Made by a program: the position numbers and the translations under genes | Assembly: GCA_963818685.1 (NCBI GenBank) | Contig: CAWFTJ010000004.1 | Coordinates: 620,001-684,000, forward strand | Origin: CAJCJE01 sp963818685 | GTDB taxonomy: Bacteria; Actinomycetota; Actinomycetes; Mycobacteriales; Pseudonocardiaceae | DNA: 64,000 nt | Direction: 5' to 3' | Shown here: in pieces, positions 17,662 to 25,975 of the stretch | How positions within the stretch are numbered: the first letter of the stretch is position 1 | Layout: each line of letters opens with the position of its first letter | Notes under the pieces: generated by a model | The model's database searches: none | What the model saw: the letters and a program-made list of their open reading frames with translations, nothing else | Told to the model about the DNA's origin: nothing

Positions 17662-18662
17662 TCACTGCTCGTCTCCCACGAGTTGCGCGGCAATTGCCTC
17701 CCGATGGGCAGCCCGGTCGCTTCCTGTATCCAACCCCACTGGCCACCTGGGTTGAGGTCAACAAAGTAATGCTGGTCGCCCTCGGTCACGACGAAATCGG
17801 CCACCGCGAAGGACAGCCCGAGGCGGCCCGTCAAGGCCAGCAATGAGGTTTCGACCTCGGGCGGCAAGCGGGTCGGCTCGTAGCGCAGCGACGGGTAGTC
17901 ACGGCGCCAGTCCAACCGACCGCTGGCCGTCGCGCTGCCCGTGAGGATATTGGCCGCGAACACCCGGCGACCCACGACCGTCGCCCGCACGTCCCGCACC
18001 TTCGGGATGCGCTGCTGGAACTGGTGAGCGGTCAGCGCGACCCGGCGGTCGGCCAGGTCAGCCTGGGTCACGTCGGTCGTGTAGATAACCGACGGTCGCT
18101 GGCCATCCGACACCACCGCCGACGCCAGGGTCTTGTAGACGACCTCGCTACCCAGGAACGCCCGGTGCTCGTCGGCGTCACCCGGCACGTTGGTCACCAC
18201 GGTGCGCGGCACGCTCAATCCGCAGGCCGCAGCGATGGCGAGCTGGAAGGGCTTGTACTCGGCATCCGCTGCCCGCGATGGATGGTTCACCCACGTACAC
18301 GGCAAGCTCAGGAGCAGCCCGCCGAGGCCGCGACGGGCTTCCCGGGTAGCGAATCGCTGTTCGGCGTCGGGCATGGAGGCGGGAAGGACGAACTCGGTCG
18401 GCCGACGGACATAGACGCTGCGGATATCACGGAGGTCGACCGAGCCGTCCCGGCCACAGATCTCGCCCCGCCACCCACCGTCAAACTGCGCGCTCACCTG
18501 GAGCGACAGCGGGAAGTCAGCGGTGTCGGCCCGGAACACCGGCACGTCTCGGCGGTCCAGTTCTCCCGCGACGAGATCTGCGGTCGTGTCGCCCGGTTCG
18601 GTCAACACCAGCACGGTCCGTCCAGCGGACTCTGATAGCCGGTTCCGGTTCATGGCGTTCAC
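17662..18662 (-). pseudogene. tgmB: ATP-grasp graspetide ligase (TgmB/MvdD-like), apparent frameshift at C-terminus
   Basis: Starts at GTG 18662 behind AAAGGGG, 15 nt after the precursor gene. Features in order: N-terminal pre-ATP-grasp domain (GRTVLVLTEPGDTTADLVAG), SVYVRRPTEFVLP, a central HQFQQRIPKVRDVRATVVG, and the ATP-grasp metal site FVDLNPGGQWGWIQEATGLP. Such enzymes form ester/amide crosslinks between Asp/Glu and Thr/Ser/Lys side chains of the precursor. Near 17700 a missing base in a G run shifts the last ~14 codons. In the corrected frame the protein ends EAIAAQLVGDEQ-stop at 17662; as read, it runs on into the methyltransferase as one 556-aa frame. Confidence 0.82.
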
Positions 18663-18677
18663 CAGCGACCCCTTTCG

Positions 18678-18938
18678 TTAGTCGGTGACGATGTCGCCCC
18701 GAATGTTGTCGGGGTCCTGGCCGTCGTCATTTATGGTGGTGGCCTTTTCGGTGGCCATGACGAGGCCGCCACCTTCGACACGCCCGATGACGACGTTCTG
18801 ATGGGCCGGGGTGGTCCGCAGCGTCAGGCCGAAGGGAGTCGCGGCGCTATCTGAGACCGGCTCGGTGGTGGGCACGAATCCACGCGGGGAACCCAGCGCG
18901 AAACGCTCGTTGGCATCGGTGAGCGACGTGGTGGTCAT
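18678..18938 (-). CDS. tgmA: Graspetide precursor peptide (TgmA-like ATP-grasp-modified RiPP)
   Basis: An 86-aa peptide starting at ATG 18938 with GGAG 9 nt upstream. The leader holds RFALGSPRGFVPTTEP and PFGLTLRTTP, the latter resembling the PFGLR-type recognition motif of actinobacterial graspetide precursors. The C-terminal ~25 residues (TEKATTINDDGQDPDNIRGD and after) are rich in Thr, Asp and Glu, the donor and acceptor residues for ATP-grasp crosslinking, and probably form the core. It lies directly upstream of the ATP-grasp and PIMT-like genes. Ring topology cannot be deduced. Confidence 0.8.
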   Translation of the reverse strand: MTTTSLTDANERFALGSPRGFVPTTEPVSDSAATPFGLTLRTTPAHQNVVIGRVEGGGLVMATEKATTINDDGQDPDNIRGDIVTD

Positions 18939-18985
18939 GGGATTATCTCCATTTCTGGTGTTGATAGCTGGGAATGCGGCTACAG

Positions 18986-19204
18986 CTAGCGCTTCAGGGT
19001 GCGGGCAGGGCGCCGGTTGCCGCCGCGTCCGCGCAGCAGCACGTCCGACTCGCTCAGTACCCGGTGGATGAAGCCGTACGAGCGGCCCAGGCTTTCGGCC
19101 AGGCGCCGGATACTGGCGCCCTGTTCGTAGCGTTTGACAAGTTCAGCCGTCAGCGCGGCCCGAGCGTCGCCCGTGACACGTTGGCCTTTAGGAATAGCCC
19201 GCAA
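18986..19204 (-). CDS. Small helix-turn-helix DNA-binding protein
   Basis: A 72-aa protein. The TTG at 19204 is chosen because AGGAAGG lies 4 nt upstream and the protein then opens LRAIPKGQRVTGDARAALTA, like known small actinobacterial HTH proteins; longer in-frame starts exist. The HTH is RYEQGASIRRLAESLGRSYG followed by FIHRVLSESDVLLRGRGG, similar to resolvase/Lsr2-type C-terminal HTH modules. It ends 47 nt upstream of the graspetide precursor, in the same direction, so it is a candidate local regulator. Confidence 0.65.
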   Translation of the reverse strand: MRAIPKGQRVTGDARAALTAELVKRYEQGASIRRLAESLGRSYGFIHRVLSESDVLLRGRGGNRRPARTLKR

Positions 19205-19215
19205 CGTACCCTTCC

Positions 19216-19599
19216 TCAATTTCTCGGTGCAGTCATGAAAATCTTTTGCTTGAAGCGTTGCTCGACCACTAACACTGCAGCCACCACGAGAAAGGGGGGC
19301 GGCTGTAACCACTTCCGCGCTGCACGGGTTGTGGTCGTCGGTGCGGTGTCTTCCTCCAGCGCTGCCACCTCCGCCAGCTCACCCTGGACAACCGGCAGCA
19401 CGCCAGTTGGAAACTCCTCGTATCGGTCGATGGTCGCCTCGGGAGGATCGTCGCGCCAGGCCAGCCGCAACGCTTCACCCCGGCGTGCCGCCCGTCTGAG
19501 CAGCTCGGCCACGGACAGCCCCCGCGCATGACTCCGGCTGTGCTTGCCGTATGCCTCAGCCGATTGGTAGTCGTCGCTGCGGTCCCTGCCCGCGTTCAC
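19216..19599 (-). CDS. Hypothetical protein, translationally coupled
   Basis: The start GTG at 19599 overlaps the stop of the upstream 35-codon gene (GTGA), the main reason to prefer it over a start at 19683. The 127-residue product opens NAGRDRSDDYQSAEAYGKHS, continues with a charged helical LSVAELLRRAARRGEALRLA and an acidic middle, and closes with a short hydrophobic FLVVAAVLVV stretch before a basic tail. No family recognised. It ends 11 nt before the HTH gene start, so it belongs to the same transcription unit. Confidence 0.5.
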   Translation of the reverse strand: MNAGRDRSDDYQSAEAYGKHSRSHARGLSVAELLRRAARRGEALRLAWRDDPPEATIDRYEEFPTGVLPVVQGELAEVAALEEDTAPTTTTRAARKWLQPPPFLVVAAVLVVEQRFKQKIFMTAPRN

Positions 19600-19703
19600 C
19601 GTGGCCACCGGTCCTGGCTGCTGGTGAAGATGAGCAGCCCGACATATAGCCCGATGACCAGGGCGCCGAACCCGGCCAGCCACCAGAGGCCCTCGGTAGT
19701 CAT
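19596..19703 (-). CDS. 35-residue single-pass membrane microprotein
   Basis: ATG at 19703, stop TGA at 19596. The product starts MTTEGLWWLAGFGALVIG, forms one membrane helix of about 22 residues and ends in FTSSQDRWPR. It overlaps the 3' end of the resolvase-like gene by 4 bp at its start and the next gene's GTG by 4 bp at its end. This double overlap is strong evidence that it is translated, despite its size. Confidence 0.6.
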   Translation of the reverse strand: MTTEGLWWLAGFGALVIGLYVGLLIFTSSQDRWPR

Positions 19704-20125
19704 GACGGCCCGCCCGGACTGTCGTCCACGTCGACCCACACGCCGTACTGCGTCACGCCCAGAGCGTCGGGGTGGCCGTTGGGTTCGTTGGCTACGAGCA
19801 CCCGCCCGCCCTGCCGGTGCACCATGAGCAGCAGCGGGCTACGGATGTGCTCGACGGGAGACAAGTGGTCCAGGGTCGGCACGACCACCACGAGGCCCGC
19901 CTGCTCCTTGAGCGCTGCCCGCAGGTCGACGATGCCCGGTCGGGCCAACTCCCGACCCTCGTACCCGCGGTCGACGAAGGTGCGGGTCAGTCGCAGGCTT
20001 TCCCGCAGGCAGCAGGCCGCGATGTCCTTGAGTAGCAACTTAATCTCACCCTCGTCGACTTCATCCACGCGGATATAGCCCACCGCTGGGGGCTGTTCTG
20101 ACGACTTCACGGAATTCTGAGACAC
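19700..20125 (-). CDS. Resolvase-fold protein lacking the catalytic serine
   Basis: GTG at 20125, one nt after the preceding stop; 141 aa. It opens PPAVGYIRVDEVDEGEIKLL, where an active serine recombinase would have Y-x-R-V-S, so the nucleophile Ser is Asp. Later it has RTFVDRGYEGRELARPGIVD and VVVPTLDHLSPVEHIRS, matching the resolvase pattern FVDxGxSGxxxxRP and xLDRLxR but with both usual Arg replaced (H, P). It therefore keeps the fold but cannot recombine DNA by the known mechanism; a regulatory or DNA-bending role is an inference. Another Ser-less copy lies at 39361. Confidence 0.6.
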   Translation of the reverse strand: MSQNSVKSSEQPPAVGYIRVDEVDEGEIKLLLKDIAACCLRESLRLTRTFVDRGYEGRELARPGIVDLRAALKEQAGLVVVVPTLDHLSPVEHIRSPLLLMVHRQGGRVLVANEPNGHPDALGVTQYGVWVDVDDSPGGPS

Positions 20126-20126
20126 G

Positions 20127-20366
20127 TCAGAACGCCCCCCGGAGCCGGAAAGCGAGTCGGGCCTGTGGACAGGGCCATGCTCCGGCGCACTCCCGGCAGG
20201 TGTCGCTGCCGGGTGACGGGCAATGGCTGGCCAGGGCCAGGACGACGAGCGCGTACAACGCCGCAGGCTCCGGCAACCTGGGTTCGGCCGAAACGTCAAG
20301 CCGGTTGGTGTGGTGCGGCTTGATGGGCGTGACATTCGCCAGCACTGACGTGGCCAAGGGGTTCAC
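20127..20366 (-). CDS. Small Cys-rich actinobacterial hypothetical protein
   Basis: First gene of the leftward run. GTG 20366 (VNPLATSVLANVTPIKPHHT) is preferred over an ATG at 20411 on coding quality; the ribosome site is weak. The 79-residue product has a hydrophobic LYALVVLALASHCP helix and then C-x2-C...WPC (TCRECAGAWPCPQARLAFRL), a likely small zinc-binding motif with three to four Cys. Proteins of this type commonly sit beside XRE regulators in actinomycetes, as here. Function unknown. Confidence 0.5.
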   Translation of the reverse strand: MNPLATSVLANVTPIKPHHTNRLDVSAEPRLPEPAALYALVVLALASHCPSPGSDTCRECAGAWPCPQARLAFRLRGAF

Positions 20367-20430
20367 CCTGCTTCCGTCGCTCGGTGGCTCGGGTTGGATG
20401 GCACCCACCACCGAGGACCGTCGGGGTTGT

Positions 20431-20520
20431 CACGAACCGGGGGAAGCCTGGTTCGTGCCGTACCAGCGCGGTTGTCACACGTCTTTTGGCGCGGTCAGTA
20501 TGACCTCGTGGTACGGGCAC
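20431..20520. promoter_or_regulatory. Divergent promoter region with inverted repeats
   Basis: The ~350-bp gap between the leftward run and the XRE gene holds CACGAACC (20431-20438) / GGTTCGTG (20450-20457), GTGCCGTACCA (20455-20465) paired with TGGTACGGGCAC (20509-20520, one base extra), and the direct repeat GGTTGTCAC near 20425 and 20470. These are candidate operators for the divergent XRE regulator; no binding evidence exists. Confidence 0.4.
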
Positions 20521-20723
20521 TCGGTGGTGGGTGCCTGGAACAACCAAACTCGCCACGGGGCGGAATCGGAACGGAGACGAACCCACCCACGAGGCCGCAG
20601 TCGGAACCGACCGATTGAAGGCCGCCGAACCGGAGAATTACGCGGAGGATTGACCGTCGAGGAGGGCGCCGGACGACCGATCGGCCTACGCTGGTGATAG
20701 GCCTGGTCACAGAGAGGAGCCAG

Positions 20724-22064
20724 ATGGAGCCCGCTCCGAACATGCGGTTGGCTGAGGCCCGGTCGGCGGTCGGGCTGACGCAGGGGCAGCTCGCGGAGCT
20801 GGCCAATGCCCAGGTGGAGCAGGACACCGGTCGGCTGGGCGGGATGGACGCCGACTACGTCAGCAAGCTGGAGCGGGGCATCCATACCTGGCCGAACAAG
20901 CACTACCGACAGGCGTTGCGGGCGGTGCTCGGCGCAACGCGAGATGCCGACCTTGGTTTCTTCTCGGCACGGGGGCGAAGAGCTACCGTCGGTGGTGGTG
21001 TATCTGACCAGGCAGCCGAAGGGATCAGCGACGTGAACCGACAGGCGTTTCTGAAGGCGCTTGCCGCCACCGTGGCCGGGGTCGCGGCCGGTGACCCGAT
21101 CGCCGAGGCGATGAGCCGACCAAAGAGCGGCGTAGTCCCGTCGCGGGTGGGCGCGGCCGAGGTAGCCCAGCTCGGACACGCGACCAGCGTCTTCGGCGGC
21201 TGGCAGGACCTCTACGGCGGTGGGGTGTGCCGCGATGCGCTGGCCGCACACGTCTCGTGGGCCACGCAGCTACTGGGCGCCGACGCCACCGACGCCACCA
21301 AGACCGAGCTGTATCGCGTGGTCGGCTTCCTGGTGGACGTGGCTGGCTGGGGCGCGTTCGACGCCGGATATCACGAGGATGCCCGAGGTTACTTCCGGTT
21401 GGCGCTGTCATGCGCTGAGCGGGGCAACGACTGGGGCCTGCGGGCCAACGTCCTATCCGATATGGCCCGGCAAGCCGTCTACGTCGGCCGTCCCGATGAC
21501 GGCTTGAGCCTGGTGGAGCTGGCACAAGTTCGGTGGGACCGCCAGACGCCAACCGTGCGGGCCATGCTCGCAACGGTTCACGCCCGAGCGCTCGCCAAGC
21601 TGGGCCGGGCCGGGGACTGCCAAGCCGCAGTACGCACGGCTGAAGATAATTTCGCCAGCAGCCAATCGAGCCAAGACCCCGGCTGGATTACGTACTTCAA
21701 CGAGGCGCATCTCTACGGCGACACCGGGCACGCCATGCTCGACGTGGCGCTCGGCGGGGACTACATCAATGACACGCGTGACCGGCTGCATCGGGCGGTC
21801 ACGAGCTACACCAACGACCAGGCGCGGTCGCGGGCGTTTGCCGTGGGGAAGCTGGCGATTCTCGAACTGGCGAAGGGTGACGCGCAGGCCGGCGTCCTCC
21901 ATGCACGTCAGGCGCTGACGGCCGATGCGCCGCTCAGGTCGGCGCGTGCAGTTGACGACCTCAAAGCGCTGGACCGGGCACTTAGTGCGCGGTCTGGTGT
22001 GGCTGGAGCGCAGGACGTACGTGAGCAGATTCGGCAAGCGGTTCAGCCTGGAACCACCGACTGA
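20724..22064 (+). CDS. XRE-family regulator with TPR-like C-terminal domain
   Basis: ATG at 20724 behind AGAGAGGAG (20711-20719); 446 aa. Residues ~5-75 form the HTH (RLAEARSAVGLTQGQLAELA ... DADYVSKLERGIHTWP). After a linker the protein is all-helical with repeated motifs (DARGYFRLALSCAERGNDWG; VHARALAKLGRAGDCQAAVR), a tetratricopeptide-like sensor domain. This architecture is common for actinobacterial regulators of secondary metabolism and RiPP clusters, probably responding to peptides or small ligands. It is divergent from the small-gene/graspetide run, making it the most likely pathway regulator. Confidence 0.8.
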   Translation: MEPAPNMRLAEARSAVGLTQGQLAELANAQVEQDTGRLGGMDADYVSKLERGIHTWPNKHYRQALRAVLGATRDADLGFFSARGRRATVGGGVSDQAAEGISDVNRQAFLKALAATVAGVAAGDPIAEAMSRPKSGVVPSRVGAAEVAQLGHATSVFGGWQDLYGGGVCRDALAAHVSWATQLLGADATDATKTELYRVVGFLVDVAGWGAFDAGYHEDARGYFRLALSCAERGNDWGLRANVLSDMARQAVYVGRPDDGLSLVELAQVRWDRQTPTVRAMLATVHARALAKLGRAGDCQAAVRTAEDNFASSQSSQDPGWITYFNEAHLYGDTGHAMLDVALGGDYINDTRDRLHRAVTSYTNDQARSRAFAVGKLAILELAKGDAQAGVLHARQALTADAPLRSARAVDDLKALDRALSARSGVAGAQDVREQIRQAVQPGTTD

Positions 22065-22213
22065 TCATGAGTGATCATTTCCGGATGGATTTCTGCGTTC
22101 GGGCCGATTGTGGCCGGTGAAGGACAGGTGAATACCGCTGGTCTGCCCAGCCTTTCCACATTCCAGTTTCCGGTCAGGCCCCCGAACAGGGCGATCAACA
22201 CTGATCAGCCGGG

Positions 22214-23585
22214 TCAGAGCGGGGCGTGGGTCGCGACGAACAGGCCCTCGAACGCAGCGCGGTGCGGCCAGTTCACCGGCAACCGCAGGATGATCCGTCG
22301 TGCCCGGTGAGCGATCCGGGCAGGCACCGCGACCAGGTGCCGGCGAACAGTGCCGGTGCGCGCCCTGGCGTGCACCATGCTGGCCAGGCACCCGGCGGCG
22401 CGGGTGAGGTTGTGCGCGATCGCCGCGCAGGCCAGCCATACCGCGTTCGCGGTGAACGACCCCGAGGGTAGGTGAGCCAGGGCGGAGTCCTTCAGATCCG
22501 CGTTGACCTGCTCGATGATCGCGTGTTCCCGGTGCTGCTGCTCGACCTGCACCAACTCGACCGGACTGTCGGTGACGAACGCGTGGTAGCGCCACGCGGT
22601 GAACAACTCGCCCTGCCGGTCGGGAACATTGCGGTCTTTCACCCGCCGCACGACCAGCCGCACCGTGACCCGCTCCGCTTTCCGGCGTGACGCGAACGCC
22701 GTGTAGCTGATCTCGGCGATCTCGGCGTCGGAGATCCACTGCCCGGTGTTCTCGTCGTAGAGCGCGTTCGGGTAGCGGATCGCCACCCAGGCGTTCGGGT
22801 CGATCGCGGCGATCGCCCGCTGGATCGCCCGATCCATCCGGACGGTGATGGAGAACCGTACGTCGTGCCGCAGGCAGGTGGCGATGAGGCGTGGCTGTAG
22901 AACGCCGAGTCCATGCGCGCCACCAGTGTCCCGGTGGCGCCGGCCGCCCGTGCGCCGGTGATGGCCTCGGCCACGAAACTGGCGGCGCCTTTGGCTGATC
23001 CCGCTGATCCCTTGCGCAGGCGGGTGGCGGTGATGACCGGCGCGGCTAGTGGGGTGGATACGGTGGCTAGCAACGGATGCAGGCCCCGTACGCGGGTGTA
23101 GCCGTAGTCGGCGCCCTGCTTGGCGTAGCCGTAGACCCGCTTGACGGTGGAGTCCACATCCAGGAACGCGTAGCTGTTCGCGCCGGGCAACAGTGGTGTG
23201 GCACCGGCTAATCTGATCAGGGTGTGCCGTGCGACCGCGTCGAGTTGGCGTACGTTGCCCCAGGTGAACCCGCGCAGGAACGTGCCCACTGTGGAGGGTG
23301 CGCGGATCCCGGTGAACAACTCGGGTAGCGCGCCATGTCGGATCACGTCCAGGTCATCGATCGAGTCGCCGCCGGTGAGCATGCCCGCCACGATCGAGGT
23401 GATCTTCGCGCCGGGGTTCGCCCCGCGCTGCCCGCCGCGTCGGGTAACCGGATCCGTTGGTCAGCGGCATCGTGCAGGCCGGCGCGGTGTGCCAGTCGCA
23501 GCAGCGGGACCAGACCGGCGTGCGACACGAGGTTGGGTTCGTCGAATGTCACTGATACCGCGCCGGCGGTGTGAGATGCTCGCAC
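22214..23585 (-). pseudogene. IS1380-family transposase, two frameshifts
   Basis: Three frames together make one IS1380-type DDE transposase of about 460 aa: N-terminal MRASHTAGAVSVTFDEPNLV, middle YAFLDVDSTVKRVYGYAKQG (catalytic Asp region) and C-terminal QQHREHAIIEQVNADLKDSA (late acidic motif). Breaks lie near 23421-23424 (one base missing from a C run on the plus strand) and near 22889 (one base missing between SAFYSH and LIATCLRHD). Outer ends of the element were not resolved. It sits directly downstream of the XRE gene and looks inactive unless the indels are sequence errors. Confidence 0.8.
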
Positions 23586-23588
23586 TTG

Positions 23589-23660
23589 GTAGATGCCCTT
23601 CGTGTTTGCTCGGATGGAGTCCTAGACAAACCCCATCTTCCCAGGTCGGAGGGCATCTAC
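23589..23660. repeat. Leader hairpin arms upstream of IS1380 transposase
   Basis: GTAGATGCCCT (23589-23599) and AGGGCATCTAC (23650-23660) form an 11-bp inverted repeat with a 50-nt loop, starting 4 bp upstream of the transposase start codon. Possible transcript structure shielding the start, or part of the element end. Confidence 0.45.
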
Positions 23661-23854
23661 TCGTTTACGACACTGCCTCACGCCAACATCTCATGGGTGG
23701 ATCCAGGTTCAGGCGTAGCTCAGTTGCCAATGTGACGAGGTGGTCAGCTAAACGGTCTCCCGCTATTAATGGTAGCCCTCCGTCAGAGACGGAGATCGAG
23801 ATATGATGCCTTTGGCTATTCGACGTAGGGGCACTTATGTCTTTACGCAAAGCG

Positions 23855-23884
23855 GCCCGGCCTCCGAGGAGACCGGGCGATTTT
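23855..23884. terminator. GC-rich hairpin followed by TTTT
   Basis: GCCCGG (23855-23860) pairs with CCGGGC (23873-23878) around CCTCCGAGGAGA, and on the plus strand GATTTT follows. It lies 41 bp beyond the stop of the leftward gene ending at 23925, so it probably serves that gene as well as rightward transcripts. The rest of 23661-23924 holds no convincing gene. Confidence 0.5.
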
Positions 23885-24204
23885 GGCGCTGACGCACCGA
23901 GAGGGTCAATTTCGACACGGTCTTTCAGCCATCTTCCCGCCACCGTGGGTGCTTTTCCGCCCACAGTGAGTAGGCTTTCTTGAAGGATGGCTCTGATACA
24001 ATTTCCCAGCACGTCACCTCGTCGTCTTCCCCAGCAGCAGGCACATCAACCTGCAACGGCGTGAATCCCTCCTGCTCACCAGGCGAGTGGCTGAGGTAGC
24101 GGCGGTACATCGGGTCTGCGATGCAAAGCGATAGGTACGTCAGTAGCACTCCGACGGCCGTCGAGTAGTCGCCGCGCACGTCATAGAACCCACCATCTTC
24201 CAAC

Positions 24205-25717
24205 GTAACTGATCAGGTCGGTGCGGAGCTTGATCGTCGACATGAGATGATCATCCTGTGCAGACCGGGAATGAGCCTCCGTCGTATGACGAGCTAGCCG
24301 CCCTGGTCGTGCAGCAGGCGCAGGTGATCGCGGAACTCCGGGAACGGGTTTCGGTACTGGAAGCCGAGAACGCCGATCTGAAGCGCCGGTTGGGGACGGA
24401 TTCGACCAACTCTTCCAAGCCGCCCTCGTCGGGCTCGCCGTTCACCAAACCGGCGCCAAAATCGTTGCGGCGTAAGAGTGGACGCAAGCCGGGTGGGCAG
24501 CCAGGCCATTCAGGCGCGACGCTGGCGCTGGTCGACAACCCGACCGAACGCAAGCGGCACGAGCCCGGCCCGTGCGGGAACTGCAGCGCGAGCCTCACCG
24601 AGGCAACCGAGGTCGGGATAGAACGCCGCCAGGTATTCGACCTGCCACCGATCACAGTGCGAGTCACCGAGCACCAACTCATCACGCGCCGCTGCGGGTG
24701 TGGGACCACCACCCGCGGCACGGCGCCCGAGGGCGTGATGGCTCCGGTGCAGTACGGGCCACGGATCACCGCGATCATCCTCTACCTGTATGTGGCGCAG
24801 TTCCTGTCCAAGAAACGCACTGCTCAGGCACTTGCCGAACTGTTCGGCACACCGGTGTCCGAGGGCGCCATCGCGGCGATGACTCGGCGGGCGGCGCACG
24901 GACTGGACGAGTTCCGCGCCCAGGTCGGTGACCGAATCGCCGCGGCCGGGGTGGCCGGGTTCGATGAGACCGGTCTGCGGGTGGCCGGCGCGCTGCACTG
25001 GGTGACTTCGCCCGCACCGACAAGTACACCCTGATCACCTGCCACCCCAAGCGCGGCACGGAGGGCATCAACGATGCTGGCGTGCTGAGCCGTTTCCGGG
25101 GTGTCGCGGTGCATGATGCCTGGGCGCCCTACGACACCTACACCGATGTCGAGCACCAGTTGTGTTGCGCGCACGCGCTGCGAGAGTTGGCCGGTGTGGC
25201 CGACGTCGCGCCCGGTGATGCTGACTGGTGCTGGGCGAGGCAGGCCGCCGACGCGCTCGTGGCGATGCAGCGGCTGGTCACGCAGGCCGTCGCGTCCGGC
25301 GTTGATGGTCTCGCGGCTGACACGCTGGCTGAGCAGGTCGGGCTCTACCGCTCGGCCGTGCAGATCGGGATCACCCAGACCACCGCCCGCAGCAGCGAGA
25401 CGATGCGCAGGCACAACGCGCTGGCCCGCAGGCTGCGGGACCGGCAGAGCGACTACCTCCGGTTTATCCGGGACTGGCGAATACCACCGGACAACAACGG
25501 TTCGGAACGGGATATCCGCATGATCAAGCTGCGGCAGAAGGTCTCCGGCTGTCTGCGCACTCTGGCCGGGGCCAGGCAGTTCTGCGCGATCCGCAGCTAC
25601 CTGTCCACCGCTGCCAAACACGGCCGCCAACTGTTCGACGTCCTCGTCATGCTTGCCCAGGGCCGTCCCTGGCTGCCCGTACACCAGTAATCACGCCACA
25701 ACGACGTGACCAGTTAC
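24205..25717 (+). mobile_element. IS66-family insertion sequence (1513 bp) with 8-bp target duplication
   Basis: Ends are defined from sequence: the left end reads GTAACTGATCAGGTCGGTG and the right end, reverse-complemented, GTAACTGGTCACGTCGTTG, imperfect terminal inverted repeats. The direct repeat CTTCCAAC flanks it at 24197-24204 and 25718-25725, the 8-bp duplication typical of IS66. It carries a single transposase gene and no visible tnpA/tnpB accessory genes, as in the ISBst12-like subgroup. Confidence 0.92.
24258..25690 (+). pseudogene. IS66-family transposase (TnpC), frameshifted
   Basis: Begins at GTG 24258. The N-terminal leucine-zipper-like region (AELRERVSVLEAENADLKRR), the zinc-binding CGNCSASL...CGCGTTT and the DDE core (GFDETG; VHDAWAPYDTY; NNGSERDIRMIKLRQKVSG) match IS66 TnpC. 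A base appears to be missing near 25004, after ALHWV, which moves the rest (RTDKYTLITCHPKRGTEG) to another frame. With one base restored it would be about 476 aa. It is probably the only coding gene of the element. Confidence 0.85.
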
Positions 25718-25975
25718 CTTCCAACCAGGCCATAAACGCATCTTGAAGGCAGTGGAACCGCTCTTGATTTGGCCGATGATTTATCCAGCCTTGAAAGAGC
25801 TGGAGGGCGATAAGCGGGTTCTCCTTGTAGTGCTTGGTTTCGTCGCTAGGCACGAGCGCTCCATTGGCTAAGGCTCATGTACCTCACGAGTCCGCCCTGC
25901 TGTGATGACGCTTAATGATCTTGACCGGAGTTGCTCACCGAAAATCCCCACTCGGGGTGGTGGTGAGCGTAGCGG

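Larger units (their letters stand above)
23925..25853 (-). pseudogene. Hypothetical gene split by IS66 insertion
   Basis: The 5' part lies at 25718-25853 (start ATG 25853: MPSDETKHYKENPLIALQLF ... DAFMAWLE) and the 3' part at 23925-24203 (LEDGGFYDVRGDYSTAVG ... KHPRWREDG). Removing the IS66 element and one copy of its 8-bp target duplication rejoins the frame exactly as AWLE-DGGFYD, giving a 135-aa protein. No family recognised; it is acidic, alpha-helical and has modest GC, consistent with an acquired accessory gene. Its original neighbours were evidently part of the island before the insertion sequences arrived. Confidence 0.75.

Noticed and set aside
16992..18662. A natural ATP-grasp/methyltransferase fusion enzyme
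   Set aside because: The junction contains a good stop for the first and start for the second gene in the frame restored by one base, and a second frameshift follows 680 bp on.
23708..23800. tRNA-like string GGCGTAGCTCAGTTG
   Set aside because: Only the D-arm-like words match; no acceptor stem, anticodon stem or T-arm can be formed.
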